DNA of 64,000 nt from Botrytis cinerea B05.10. Lineage: Eukaryota; Ascomycota; Leotiomycetes; Helotiales; Sclerotiniaceae. This document shows, in pieces, positions 22,254 through 34,983 of this stretch. The position numbers and the translations under genes are program-made. The stretch spans positions 2,852,001 to 2,916,000 of the forward strand of contig NC_037311.1 in assembly GCF_000143535.2 (NCBI RefSeq), in the 5' to 3' direction. Numbering within the stretch: position 1 is the stretch's first letter; every line of letters begins with the position of its first letter. The notes below the pieces were generated by a model that was given only the letters and a program-made list of their open reading frames with translations, searched no databases and had not been told where the DNA came from.

Positions 22254-24116
22254 AGGCTGTTGTAACATGATGTTCTGTTAGGGATTTGATGTTCTGTTGG
22301 GGGTTTGATTAGGTGTTTGGGAGTGAGGACAGGAAAACTATAATAGAGGATGTGGTGGTTGGTAGGTAGGATAGGAAACGGAAGTGACAGTGTCACGTCT
22401 ATGGAGTAGACTGACTCGGAGAAGAATCATTCTCACCCAGCAAAATGCATGGATGATGACATTGAACTTACTACATTGGTCATGAGAGAAACATTCTACC
22501 ATACCATCTACAATAAACATTTGTGTGCAAGACAATTGATGGTGTGAACAACTGAATCCCTATTGAAATATCTCGAAATGAGAATATACAAATCACAACT
22601 TGGAATCTCATCCCATCCTCTCCTATTCAATGCAACTCAAAACCAACCACAAACACAACCTAAAAAAGAGCAAAGAAACCTCCTTAGTTTCTAGATAAGA
22701 CTCATAATAGAGTATTCCTTATAAACACAAATAAAGCAGATTCTCCTAAACCAAACAGGCGTATTCATAAAGTATCCTGAAGTATCCTGAAGTATTTTTG
22801 AATCTAATCTCAAAAACCTTTTTATATATAAAAAGAAAACTTTCATATATATATATACTTCTATCTGTTTTATCTAGTCATTTACTCATTAATTATAATA
22901 TAAAATCTTGTATATTCTTTAATAAGTTATACTACTAACTTTACAGTTTCTGTTGTTATAATTATGTATATATAGGATTTGAATATATCTTTGAATATAT
23001 ATTTATACAGTATTTTATTGCTTATGTATTTATATACATACTAATATACCTACTTATATACCTACCTACCTACCTACCTACCTACCTAGATACTCAACTA
23101 TCACCGAATCACCGAATCACCAATAACTAGTAATTTAATTCTCATCTCATTTCTTCTTTTCTATCCCTCATCTCTTTGATCTCTCAAGTCTCTCAAGTCT
23201 CTCAAGTCTGCCGAGCTATCGAGTCTCTTTTGTCTCTAAACTCTATTTGCCTCCTAATACCAAATACCAAATACCAAATATGAACTACTCACTCCTTCTT
23301 AACTAGCCAATCACAGACAAACAAATAAACAAACAGACGCTCCCCTCCCCCCTCATCCTTCTATCATTTGTACATTTCCCAACCATCTATTTTTCTATCA
23401 ATCAGACGAACTAATCAAACAATCAAGAAGGAAACCAGAAAGGAGGAAAGGAAAGAAAGAGGAAATACACAGAAAACGACGAGTAGATACAAGAGACAAG
23501 ATATTCAGAACTAGAACTACAACTAGAGCCACCATATCATGTATTATTATATCACACCAAACACCCTCACGTTCATATTCATCTTCATCCAAAATAAAAC
23601 ATCTAATTATCTGTTTAAATTTTGCTATTACAACAAGATTCCAAAGGTACATAAGGTAAGGTAAAGTAAGGTAAGATGTGATTTTTCTTCTTCTGTTACA
23701 AGAAAATCCCCCTCCGTTCGCAAATCCGACGATCATGCATGTTCAAGTCCCTCAAGCCCCTCGTGTCTTGAATCTTGATCTTAATCTTCCTCCCTTGCTT
23801 CGTACCGTATCTGCAAATACATTTCCTGGCGCCCGGCCCAGATAAGAACAGATGAGTGAAACTACTAGGTGAACTTTTCCCTTTCTCGCTCCATTTCCTT
23901 CGCGAACAAAGAGTCTAATGTCCCGACTCCCCTACTCCTCCTCCCCTTCCAATTGAACGAAAATGAATGATGTAGCGGTGGCATAGCAAAAGATCTCCTC
24001 GTGTGTGTGTTGGTATATTTTGTAATTTTTCCTCCATCATAAAAGTGTCATCAAGATGCGGCCCACCTCCGCCTTGTTTGTGAGATCGTGGATCGAATTG
24101 CATGTGTGAGAAATGA
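22254..24116. other. long convergent gap with simple repeats
   Basis: 1.9 kb between the 3' ends of RRP14 and VPS74. From about 22540 to 23400 the + strand is poor in G. It contains a very AT-rich core (22800-23040), a CCTA tetranucleotide run (23061-23087), a triple CTCTCAAGT repeat (about 23180-23210) and a triple ACCAAAT repeat (about 23258-23280). No gene signal was found. Confidence 0.55.
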
Positions 24117-25377
24117 TTATAGCAAAGAGTCCAAACGGGTAAAGACACTTAGACATGCGGCTACGACTTCGAGTTGTAGTTCTTTATCCTTTCCATTGTT
24201 TACTTCCTATTTGCATAATATTAGTAAATGTAGGTTAGAAAGGGGGGCATGGACAGGGGTAGGGTGAATAGAGAATGATACATACATCCGTAATAACCTG
24301 TCCCAAATTTGCACCTATTCCCGCTGAGCCTCCTGCTCTCTTTCCAAATGGCCATTGGCTATATTCTGCCAATAATTCATCAACTTGGGCGAATGCTCGT
24401 TCTCTGGATTCGTGACCAAGTGATGCGAGGGCATTCTCTAGTACGTTGGCTGCATAGGCAGCACATACCATGGCAATTGTTCTGACATATCTGAATTCGA
24501 GGTTCTCGGGGAGGAATTGACTGCCTGGAAGGACAACAGTTCGTTGTGTAAGGACGTTTCGGACTCTTCTTCTGATTTCCTCCTTTGCTCCGCCGTCTGC
24601 TACAGGATGTGTCGCCATATCGAATAAAAGGAAGTTTTTCTTTTCGGTTCTAAGAATACCCTTGTCGACCAATCCTTTAGCCAACCGTTCTCTGACTTGT
24701 TTCAATTGATACCCAATTTTCATGAGATTCCATGTCTCGCCTGGTAGATAATGTCAATGTTGAGAGCTCGAGATGTGCGAAATTGCGATTTCTTACCACT
24801 CATCAAATCAATCCATGAACTGACACTCATCTTCTCACTCGCTTTCATCATTTTGAGCGCTTCATCCAATAAGACTTCTCCTGTCAAAGTATCATCGATA
24901 ACCTCAATTACTCTGTCTGCTAGAGGGAATCGCCGCCTCGAGGAATCCTTCTGCATGCTCACTCGCCCTCTGAACGCCAGCTCAATGACAATACATCCAC
25001 GAAGCGCATATGATATATTGTCATTCCAGAATGAAAGATAACCCTGCAAAACAACATTAGTATCAATCGCGGGAGCGCAAACCTCCACCTGTTCAGATCA
25101 AGCCACCTACTTGCTTATCCTTCAATCCCAGTAACAAAACTTCCTCCATCAACGTCAATTTAGGTTGCTTGCTTCTCTCTGCACTTTCGCTAATATCTCT
25201 TGGATCAAAGGCAATTTTGTGACCATTCTCTCCGCTCTCATATGATGTCTCTGGGCCGCTTGTATCGCGAGAATTTCCAGCCTTGGGCGCCGGTGATGCA
25301 ACACGACTCGACTCCCCATTTTCCGTATCGCCAGCTCCTCCTCCGCCACCTCTTCTGCGTGTGAGTCCAGAAGACAT
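24117..25377 (-). CDS. VPS74: Golgi phosphoprotein Vps74/GOLPH3
   Basis: Four exons (25377-25111, 25043-24797, 24740-24286, 24206-24117) give 352 residues. Vps74 binds PtdIns4P on Golgi membranes and the cytosolic tails of glycosyltransferases, retaining them in the Golgi. A disordered Gly/Ser-rich N-terminus starts [14 protein letters not shown]; its Arg run is the coatomer-binding type. The GPP34 domain then runs from [20 protein letters not shown] to the C-terminus, including [34 protein letters not shown], the PtdIns4P-pocket and beta-hairpin region [18 protein letters not shown], and the helix FTRLDSLL. All splice junctions fall in conserved blocks and keep frame. Known orthologues are almost identical over the domain, so the call is firm. 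Confidence 0.96.
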
Positions 25378-26047
25378 TAGGTCGTATCGCGAAATCGATT
25401 ATGAGTGTAGAATTTGATGTTTAAGTAGGGGATGTCGTGAAATGAAGCAAAGGGGGATGGATTTTTGTCCTCTTTGCAGTGGGACAGCGGCGTTACCGCT
25501 CACAAAAGCAATTCCGCCAGTAGAATATCCTATCTTCTGTCGATAAATTAATTGATATCGAAGTTCTAGATTCTTGGATTCGTTCTTTTTCGTATCAATA
25601 GTAAAAAAGTGGGCGGGGCAATTGTAGTGTCTTGTAGGTTGAATTGTTCTGTAGAGCTTTGAGGTGCGTGGATGAACAGGGATAGCGCAATCAGAGTGCG
25701 CTAAGATTTTATAGAGGAACTTCTTTGACCGGGGAAGTGGGAGAATATCATAATGCTTCGGAGAGAAAGTTCTTAGTGAAAAGAATAATTTGAAACATAT
25801 CCAAACTTAATGTATTTTCATGTTTTAAATTTAAGAGGAGAACACAGAGGTTTGTTGAGTAAGATGATCTAAACATTTTTACAGGCGCATAGAATCACAT
25901 CACTTCTATGAACGCATCGAAGCTCGTACAAGTTTCCCCCTCCCTTGTATCGCCGCCCGTTCACCACTTGTATCTCATTCCTGGTCCACGAGTCCCCCAT
26001 TGCCTTGCTTCAATCTTGACCGTCCCCATATTATACAATTCCATGAT
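25378..26047. other. intergenic, nothing recognised
   Basis: Upstream region of VPS74 and downstream region of the acyl carrier protein gene, both on the minus strand. No coding signal was seen. Confidence 0.5.
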
Positions 26048-26729
26048 CTAATGAGCTGTAAAAGATGTTAGCTATCATGTTCGCCTTTGTAAAATATTGT
26101 AGGAGACTGACCATCTGGTTGGTGGAGGATATACTCGACGGCTTGGTCAACTATGGAATTTGTTAGATAATTGCACTGTTGAGCGTTCCCACTAAGACAA
26201 CATACCACTGAGAATAGAATCCGCATCCTTGTCTGGGATCTCAATGCTGAATTCCTGTGACCGCATTAGCCTTTAATTCCCCACTGTGAATGTCTTATAC
26301 AAACCTCCTCGATAGCCATAACAACCTCTACAGTGTCCAAGCTGTCTAACCCAAGGTCGTTTGAGAAGTGTGCGCTTGCAGAGAGCTATTCAATGTCAAC
26401 CATGACGTCCACGCCGTCTTCCCTATCATATATCATACCTTCGTTGGGTCCGAAACCTACAGATCAAATTAGTAAATTCCCAGCCAGACCTTATTAAGCA
26501 CACTTACTTTGTCGAAGTTGCTCAGTAAAGAAAGGATTCTGCCCTCAACTTCTCCCTTGTTAAGACCGGCGGCTGCGGAGTAGCATCTTGCAGCTTGGAA
26601 AGCTGATGGGGCGAATTGAGATTTTGTGATGAAAGAACTTTGGTTGATAGGACGAGCAATTGCTGCAGGTCTTTGGACAGCTTTGCTAGCAGCGCTGCGG
26701 GCTGATCTGAGAAGAGCGGTTCTGAACAT
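26048..26729 (-). CDS. ACP1: mitochondrial acyl carrier protein (complex I subunit NDUFAB1)
   Basis: Six exons: 26729-26508, 26456-26439, 26385-26305, 26254-26206, 26150-26112 and 26055-26048. They give 138 residues. Exon 2 has only 18 nt (VSDPTK) and exon 6 only 8 nt (the last codons and TAG), yet the joined frame is perfect. The presequence is rich in Arg/Ser (MFRTALLRSARSAASKAV). The carrier domain has the phosphopantetheine Ser95 in DLGLDSLDTVEVVMAIEEEF. The protein serves mitochondrial type II fatty acid (lipoate) synthesis and is bound to LYR proteins in complex I and in Fe-S assembly. Its head-to-head neighbour encodes another complex I subunit, 397 bases away. Confidence 0.95.
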
Positions 26730-27126
26730 CTTGATATGTGGAGAGGATTAGAAGTGACGTCTGTGGATAATACAGTGGGAGATACGAATTTGACGATAGA
26801 GATGCTTCCCAGAATGTTTAGCTTTAGCGTATTTTGAATCCACGTGACAAAGAATGCGCCGACGAGTTTGATGGAGTTACGTGGAGTAACTATGATTGGT
26901 ACAAATTTAGTTTGAACTGGTGAACGGTATCTTCAGGACTATATTCAATCGATATTACCGTTTTGAAAATATAAAAGGAAGTGGTGGCATACAGTAGAAG
27001 CTTTCAACTTTGGGCCAATCACAGAGAGTCATTTCGAAATCAAGTCGTAAAGTTCCGTCAACCCTCAAATAATATCATATCCAAGTTACAGATCTCCAAC
27101 AATCCTGCCACGAGCAACCCTTCACA
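26730..27126. promoter_or_regulatory. shared divergent promoter of two complex I genes
   Basis: 397 bases separate the start codons of ACP1 (-) and the 23-kDa subunit gene (+). The interval has CACGTG at 26841-26846, ATTGG (an inverted CCAAT box) at 26895-26899 and CCAAT at 27015-27019. CCAAT (HAP complex) and CACGTG sites are established regulators of fungal respiratory genes. Whether they act on both genes is inferred. Confidence 0.55.
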
Positions 27127-28033
<907 letters not shown>

Positions 28034-28949
28034 CCATATTTTTATTTGTTGTGAGGCGGGAAATTGTACATATCAGAGGTGGTTCTTCAAAATGCGAATA
28101 ACTGGACACAGAGAATTCCATAATTTGTGCAACAAAACATTTTCTCGCTGGGTTGAATTTCAGTTTCTGTATCAGAGGAAGTGTACCAAATCTACGAGTG
28201 TAGTCAAAACACTAGTTGAAATATCCATATGGCCTTATCATAGAGAGATCTTGGTAAGACTTGCATGTAGCTGTTCGGCTGCGAAGTCGATTGGAGTTCA
28301 ACTCTACTCGATGAGATTGCTTTCAATTTACTTACTGTACGTACGTACCTAGATAGGTGCTCATTTCAAGGTACAAACACTACCGTCCAAGTTGTTGAAT
28401 CCTAGATTAAATCGCACTCGTCTATGTGTTGCTCCAGTGTCCCAGTCCAAAAATTCCCCTTCAGTGCACATCAACCGGGAAAAGATCAAAAGCAATATCA
28501 GTGTAACCTCAAATTGGAGTCTCGTCTCTAAAGATGAGGAAGCTGCGATTATCGTTGTGGCAATAAGCAAGTACTGCAAAGAGGAAGCAGTTAGGGACCT
28601 TCAAGAATACAAATGATCGTTTGTCCTTCCATCTTCCACCCCCTCAACACCATACTAGAGTAATCAATATTGTATGCTTAAAAATATCTTCATTGCACAA
28701 CGCATGATAAACTTTGTTTTGTCAAGAGTATATAATCATCTTTAGCTTCCTAAAATAGAAGTGCTCACTGCAATCAGTGGGAATTCTCGTCACAGAGAAT
28801 CGCTAATTGACGCCTCATTTTCTGCCAGGTGCTTTGGGACTCGGCCTGCGCCCAATCTTCAAGGTTTGAATCATGTCCTCGACCTTACAACAGCCTCTCC
28901 ACCCTCTCCACCTTTTCCTCTCAGAACCTCCCAGCTCGACTGTTCTCCA
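28034..28949. other. intergenic, nothing recognised
   Basis: Downstream of the complex I gene. Several open frames overlap here but none has a recognisable motif or good start context. Confidence 0.45.
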
Positions 28950-29540
28950 ATGCCCAGATCATCTGAAGATACTCGAATCATGAGGCCAACGCTGAATAAG
29001 TCAAAAGGCATAGTCAAGATTCGTATCCCTCTCCCAAACGGTTCTTCACAAGATGTCGCAAACGCAGATCAGTTTACAAAGAGAAGAGAGAGGTTTGGTT
29101 CATTTGTCTCATAAACATGGTGTTCTTCTTCAAACCCTCCAGAGCAAATCTTGGACCACGAGGCTACTGGTGAGTTTAGAAATCACCAGATAGGGAAACG
29201 CAAATACCAATACTCCAGGGAGTGGTACCAGGATGGGAAAAAATTGCAGCTCTTTAATGCAATAAATGGTCAGCCCCAGACTTGTAAAAGGATTGCCCAA
29301 CTTTACGCTGCAGCAGCCAGACACAAGAACATAGCAGAGACTTTAATAAGGCGCAGTAAACGATCCGCGGCTCTTGCTCTAACTGAACAGGCGAGGGCCA
29401 TAAAATCTTCTGCAGATATTGCTCTACCTCCTAAGAAACTTACAAGGAGTGAGTTCTGGGCAGCAGTCGTGCAAGCTCCTGCAGATATCAGCACACCATC
29501 TGAGAATCATCCAGGGAGGGAATCAGCGACATCCACATAA
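28950..29540 (+). CDS. hypothetical basic protein
   Basis: A two-exon model (28950-29097 and 29143-29540, intron 45 nt with a weak GTTCAT donor and TCCAG acceptor) gives 181 residues and closes the frame. The join reads KRRERFEQILDHEATGEFRN. The protein is basic, with a helical, Ala/Arg-rich centre (QLYAAAARHKNIAETLIRR) and a RSEFWAAVVQAP segment. A related element (TRARKDFWAV) follows in the 3' flank in the same frame, after the stop. I recognise no domain. It may be a lineage-specific gene or a decayed one. The donor is weaker than those of the confident genes here, so the intron could be wrong. Confidence 0.4.
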
Positions 29541-30746
29541 AATTCTACAAACCCAATTCCTCCTCAAACCCGTGCAAGGAAGGATTTTTGGGCCGTTTGT
29601 TCGAACTAAGGTAGAACATGGTCACTTGCTGCGTATGGATTTCAGATTCGGTGTTTGAGTGAAGAGATGGTCATCATGGGATGTTCAGTATCGAATTCAC
29701 GAGTCGCTGCGTGGGGCGTGTGTTTGGATAGCTTAGTTAATTGGTATGAGTAATAAGTACGGGAGTTTCATTTTGGAGGTCCAGCGGGGTTCTGATTGAT
29801 ATTCTGAATTCTGCTTGCGATGAGAGGGGTGAACTTGGGTCAGAATACTGTTAAAGCATTATCGTGTATCATGCGCAGGATTCTTAATATTTCTTGAAAA
29901 GACATCGCGTTGCGGGGAAGTCCTTTCAGAGGGGTAGCGAACCTATATTAGACAGCGGTTGATGGAATTGCTTTCGGCGATTTAAACCTGGATTTTTTTA
30001 TCTTTGAATAAAAGAGCATTGTAATTGTGATTGTGAATATTCACCCGGAGTTAGTACAATGGTAAATATATATTCCCCTGTAGAAAGAATTCGAAGAGCT
30101 TCACGGGTAAGATAATCATGCTATGACTGACTACCTATATAGTATATATACAAACCTCTTCAATTCAAAGTTCGCCAGTTTCTCGGCATGAAATGTGACG
30201 CGAGGCGAGAATGGAGAGAGGAATTGGAGTTGAGTGCACTCTTCCTCTTACACTTTCTAACCTTGTACTCCTACTTCTCTTTCCAACCAATCTAATCTGT
30301 ACTTGCTGTCTTCCCGTTATGTTGGAGTTGATGATAAAAAAAAAATGTGGTTTTAGAATGTGTAAATATTTGTATTGATATCACTTTTATCATCATTGAC
30401 AATTTGAGTTTCTCCATTCCATGTCTCCGCTTCTGCTCATATCCTATGTGTATTCCTTCTGCTCACACACTACTAGATACTATTCAAGAAAGCCTTATTT
30501 TATTGTATGCGGAATTGAAGATTCCATATCTAAATTTGACTCCTCCATCTGATCTACAGTAATCACCTTCCGATATACAAAACATTGTTTTTCCATCTTT
30601 GATTCAAATGCAAACACATGACCCGAGACAGTAGATTTGCATAATTCGCACCCTGATTGATTACTAAAACGCTCTTACCACTCAATCAATAGTTGTTGCG
30701 AACCGAAACCCACATTCTCCAGATTCCAAGCCCAAACTTCCTCCAT
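29541..30746. other. intergenic, nothing recognised
   Basis: 1.2 kb without a supported gene between the hypothetical gene (+) and the metalloreductase gene (-). It includes the DFWA-like echo at about 29570-29610 and otherwise AT-rich sequence. Confidence 0.45.
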
Positions 30747-32809
30747 CTACCATCCGAACCCCTCATCGTGCCACCACACCTCCCTGCCCTTTTCAACCCA
30801 CTTTCCTACATGCTCTCTCAACTCTCTTGCCATACCTGTTGGTCCACAAACCAGAACTGCTACTTTCTCCTCCAATCCTTGACAAAAGGTTCCATCTACA
30901 ATCGCGCGTAAATCTGGCCTTGAATATTTCGTATTACTAGATGGAGATGCCAAGCTATGCATTTCCACACTACCAGGCTCACCGAACGATGAAGTGGATG
31001 TGGAATGAGAGGTACGGGGAGAAGTGATGTATAATTCTAATCCCTGATTATTTTCGATTTTGGCTTCTGAGTTCTCGTTTTGAGGTGAGGAGGACAGTGC
31101 CCAGGATGACTCGGCTGCATCTCGCATAACCCAGATCATTCTTACGTGACTAGCTATTCTACCTTCATTCTCCATTTCTTGCTTTACCGCTCGATAGATA
31201 GGGAGAGTAAAAGTAGCACCTACGCCACCGGCTACGAGCAATACTCTATCGAATTTCTCGGCTAGATTGGGGAATTTGCGAGAGGTTCCATATGGCCCTT
31301 CGATGTTGAGTGGCGGTCGGGCTTTGCTGAGATGGGAAAGAGAAGATAAGGCGGATGTGGTGGGCCCGTTGAGAGTGCGCATTGTTAGAGTGATTTGTGG
31401 CGAAGGACTATCTGAGACTGAAGCAACAGTGAAAGGATTGTAGAGTAATTCATAGAGATGTCGGTTATACCCTGTGGATTTAGGGACGGATGACGGAGGA
31501 ATAGATAGGTAAACGTGTTGACCTGGAGCATATTGAAATTGAGAGATTTTTGAAGGTGTAATTGGAATGGTGACTTCGACAAGTGAAGTTTCTGGGACTG
31601 GTTTTATGGTAGCGAAAGCTTTAACGGTGTTGAATTTGCGAATGCCAAGGTCGATTACAAAAAGGGCGAGTGCTTCAAGTATGTAAATTCGGAGAGCAGT
31701 GGCATGGAAAAATAGAAGAGGAATTATGGCGATGGCGACAAAAAGATGAATGGTAAAGAAAACCCGGTAAGACCAACGACGAACAATTGGTAAACTCGTG
31801 ACAATGAGGAGATTGATGAGCCAGAAAGAGAGTATACCGCAGATAATGATAGGTGTTGTGATTTTTATGTATAAAACTCCGATCTGAATCCAGCCATTTG
31901 CATACCAGCTGGCATGGCAGGCAAGAAGAGTCCATATAACTCGGCCGGATATTCGGTGCCAGGTGTTAAGCTGCTCATGAGATGATCCGAATAATACGGA
32001 GAGCGGTGAATATAAAGACTTCATGGATAGTGCATAATGAGCAGGGAATTGTGATGCTGCAACTATACCAAATCGCTTGGTTATATGAAAGTAATCTGGA
32101 TACATCATTAGTCATTATGTTCAATTATACAACAGAGGAATTTCCAAGGTCCTAGATAGCCCAACCACAATTTCACCGACAAGAGGACCTTGACAGCTGA
32201 GTGTATTTCGGAGACTCTATCCATTTGGGACGAGGCAGTGAAGTCATGGGGAGGGGGTAATTCGCTTGCAATATCAAATCTACCGAGATGGGATATCTGC
32301 TGTTCCTTGCAAGACCTCGAGAGAAAGAACTCCCACAGACTCCAATATAAAGACAATCCAAGTAACTTTACTTAGACCAGTATAGTCAATCCACCTCCTC
32401 CAATAAACGACACAAACAAATGAAGAATCATACCATCACCCGTCTTATGCACACACAAAAATCCCAACCAGGCCCCCCACAACCCCGCCAAAATCCACTG
32501 ACCCCTCTCACCCCGACCAGGTGCCACTTCCCCGCCTAACCACCACACCACACTTCTTATCTTTCGCTTCCCCTCCGCACTCCTCGAAGCCCGCTTCTTC
32601 TTTGACGTAGGAGAACTGGGAAGGGCGTCATAATCGACTTTCGATCGTTGACGCTCGGAATAAACCCATATTGCTAATCGATAGACATTGTACAAGACAA
32701 CGGGGATGAAAATGGAAAGCTGGGCGTAGAGACCGTATCGATCGAGGAGAATCCGATTTTGGATCTTCTCTTCCGGCGTGGGAAATTTGATGCGGTAGGG
32801 CCACGACAT
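30747..32809 (-). CDS. AIM14: ferric reductase/NADPH oxidase family, AIM14-like metalloreductase
   Basis: Two exons (32809-32434 and 32095-30747) give 574 residues; the join reads HKTGDDYFHITKRFG, a family hallmark. The membrane part has two H-x13-H heme-ligand pairs (WHRISGRVIWTLLACH and IHLFVAIAIIPLLFFH), so it should hold two b-type hemes. The FAD/NADPH part follows: YNPFTVAS, GPYG, VAGGVGATFTLPI and the C-terminal CGPTGMARELREHV. The short N-terminus (MSWPYRIKFPTPEEK) and total length fit yeast Aim14/Yno1, an ER oxidase that makes superoxide, better than plasma-membrane iron reductases of 700 residues or more. The intron of 338 nt is long for this window. Specific electron acceptor is not determined. 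Confidence 0.8.
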
Positions 32810-33385
32810 TGTGAAGGGATACCTATCTCTCTATACCTGTGTTTGGTTATTGATATCGACCACGAACGACGACACCTCTCGAGTTTCCCCAAAAGATGAA
32901 TGGATATCTAGACACCTGATACCAAGATAGAACGCTTATATATGTTCATTCCCAAGTGCCCGCCCACTCGAGAAACCCCGGCGAATAGAATTGTATCGAG
33001 TATGGCAAATGTCGTTATAGTCCCTTGTCCCTCCGAATCCTTTCGGACTGACATCCAACTCATCAGCACTAAGTAATCCATTGACCAATCACTGAGCATT
33101 TATTACACTAATCCCGATTCTGACCCGCGCGGAAGCTCGGACCACAGATAGAGGGATGAAATGTATGAGATGAATCCCTGCTCGACTAAAATACCCCATG
33201 AAGACCTTGGGACGTCGATACATTTTAATGCGGAAAATTAGAATGCCACTACTTGAGTAATGCGAATGGTTTTGCCCTTTTTTTGCAGAAAGTTTATCTA
33301 GCACGGTATTCAAGATCAATATTTATCTTAACATTCGAATACATGAATTGAAGATCTACGAATCCCACCCCACCCCACCAATGCG
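32810..33385. other. divergent promoter region with a tiny upstream ORF
   Basis: 576 bases between the AIM14-like (-) and LETM1-like (+) genes. Just before the latter, ATGCGATGA at 33381-33389 forms a two-codon upstream ORF whose stop overlaps the main start ATG at 33386. Confidence 0.5.
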
Positions 33386-34458
33386 ATGAATACAACCACC
33401 ATGCGCAGTCTGCGCACTTCATCCCTCTTCCGTTCGCCCCTCAAACCTCAATATCAGCCCCTCACCCACCTCAGCTCCCTCCCATCAACCCAGCGTTTCC
33501 AATCCAGCACTCCCCTCTCCCCCTCCCTCCCCTCCACCCTCATCCCCGCCAACACCGTCAACGGACCGCCCTCCACCCTCCCCGCGCCCCTCGATCTCCC
33601 TACCCGCGAACCCAACCAACCATTCTTCTTCAAATACGCCTTCACCCTCGGAAAAGCATATGCCAAATTCTACAAAACCGGCGTCAAAAACATCTACTAC
33701 AATTTCATCGCCTCGCGCACCATCCAAACCATCATTGACGAAAAACACAAATCCTCGCTCTCCTCCGCCGTAAAAGGCGATGCGCTCTCGCGCTCGGATT
33801 TCCAACTCCTGATCCGCAATCGTCACGACGTGAAGCGCGTTCCCATCTTCGCTCTGGTATTTTTGATCTGCGGAGAATTCACGCCGCTGGTCGTGATTGC
33901 GATTAGCAATGTCGTGCCGTGGACATGTCGGATTCCCAAACAGATCGATGCGGATCGAAAGAAACTAGAAGAGAGGAGGATGATTAGTTTTAGAAATCTA
34001 ACGATGAAGACTCCGCCTGCGGGAACGGATGCGCAGGGGTTGAGACGCATGCAGTTGTTGCATATTTCTTGGAGCTTGGGTCTGAGTAGTAGTGTGTGGG
34101 ACTATATCGGAGGAAGATTGCCTGGACTGCCGAATGTGATTTTGAGGAGGAAAGTGGAGAAGAGAGTGAAGTATCTGGATATGGATGATAAGCTCATCAG
34201 GAACGAGGGGGGCGTGAAAGGGATGTTGGAGGAAGAATTAAGGATGGCGTGTGTGGAAAGAGGAATCGATGTTATGGGACGGGATGTCCATATGTTAAGG
34301 ATGCATCTGAATGCTTGGTTGAGATCGAGAGAGAAGGTTGGAGTGGAGACTCTGCTTTTGACTAGGTGAGTTGACTAATAATCTTCGAGCCCCTAGATTC
34401 ACCAGCTAACCACTTCACAAGACCAGCAGCATGGCCCTCAAAGCCTAAGATGCTCTAG
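33386..34458 (+). CDS. LETM1-like mitochondrial inner-membrane protein
   Basis: Two exons (33386-34365 and 34422-34458) give 338 residues, with a C-terminal LLLTRPAAWPSKPKML joined over the intron. A Ser/Pro/Arg-rich presequence targets mitochondria. One membrane helix (VPIFALVFLICGEFTPLVVIAI) is preceded by FQLLIRNRHDVKRVP, and a LETM1 ribosome-binding-type domain follows (WSLGLSSSVWDYIGG, then EELRMACVERGIDVMGRDVHMLRMHLNAWL). Letm1/Mdm38 proteins act in K+/H+ exchange and in membrane insertion of mitochondrially made proteins. This shorter form lacks the long C-terminal coiled-coil and EF-hand, so it is a paralogue rather than the canonical Mdm38. The 5' third is CG-rich in codon use, unlike most neighbours. 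Confidence 0.8.
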
Positions 34459-34983
34459 ACATCCAGGAGCACACACGACGACTTTGTACGATAGCACACG
34501 AATTTTATGTCCAGATACACGCACTTCAATTTCATTTCTTGTTCATTCGAAAAACCATCTCCACATGTACAGCAATTGTAGGATACGGGAAAAAGCAACC
34601 TCGCTTCTCGATAGAAAAAAAGACCTCACTCAGTATATAGATAGATATAGAAATAGAAATAGAAACATCTCTGCATTTGATATTATTTGTTTATTAAGAG
34701 CCGTATGAATATCTACGCACGAGTGATTTCTTCTGTTCTGTTTTATCTCCCAATATGCTCTCATCGCTGGCTCTCCCTGAAACGCATGCCTCATACACAA
34801 CATACATGGTAGAAAACACACTCTTAACATCATAATACCTCCCATACCATGCCATGCCTTAAACTCCCGAAATGCACATCTAACCATAATTCATCGCATA
34901 GTATACACTGAAACGTCATTTTCATATGCAAATTCAACCATGATCTCCCAGTTGAAGAAGAACAAAGAACACGAATCCACCAT
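34459..34983. other. convergent 3' gap
   Basis: Gap between the 3' ends of the LETM1-like (+) and NAB3-like (-) genes. It has an AGAAAT-type short repeat near 34645-34665 and nothing else. Confidence 0.5.
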
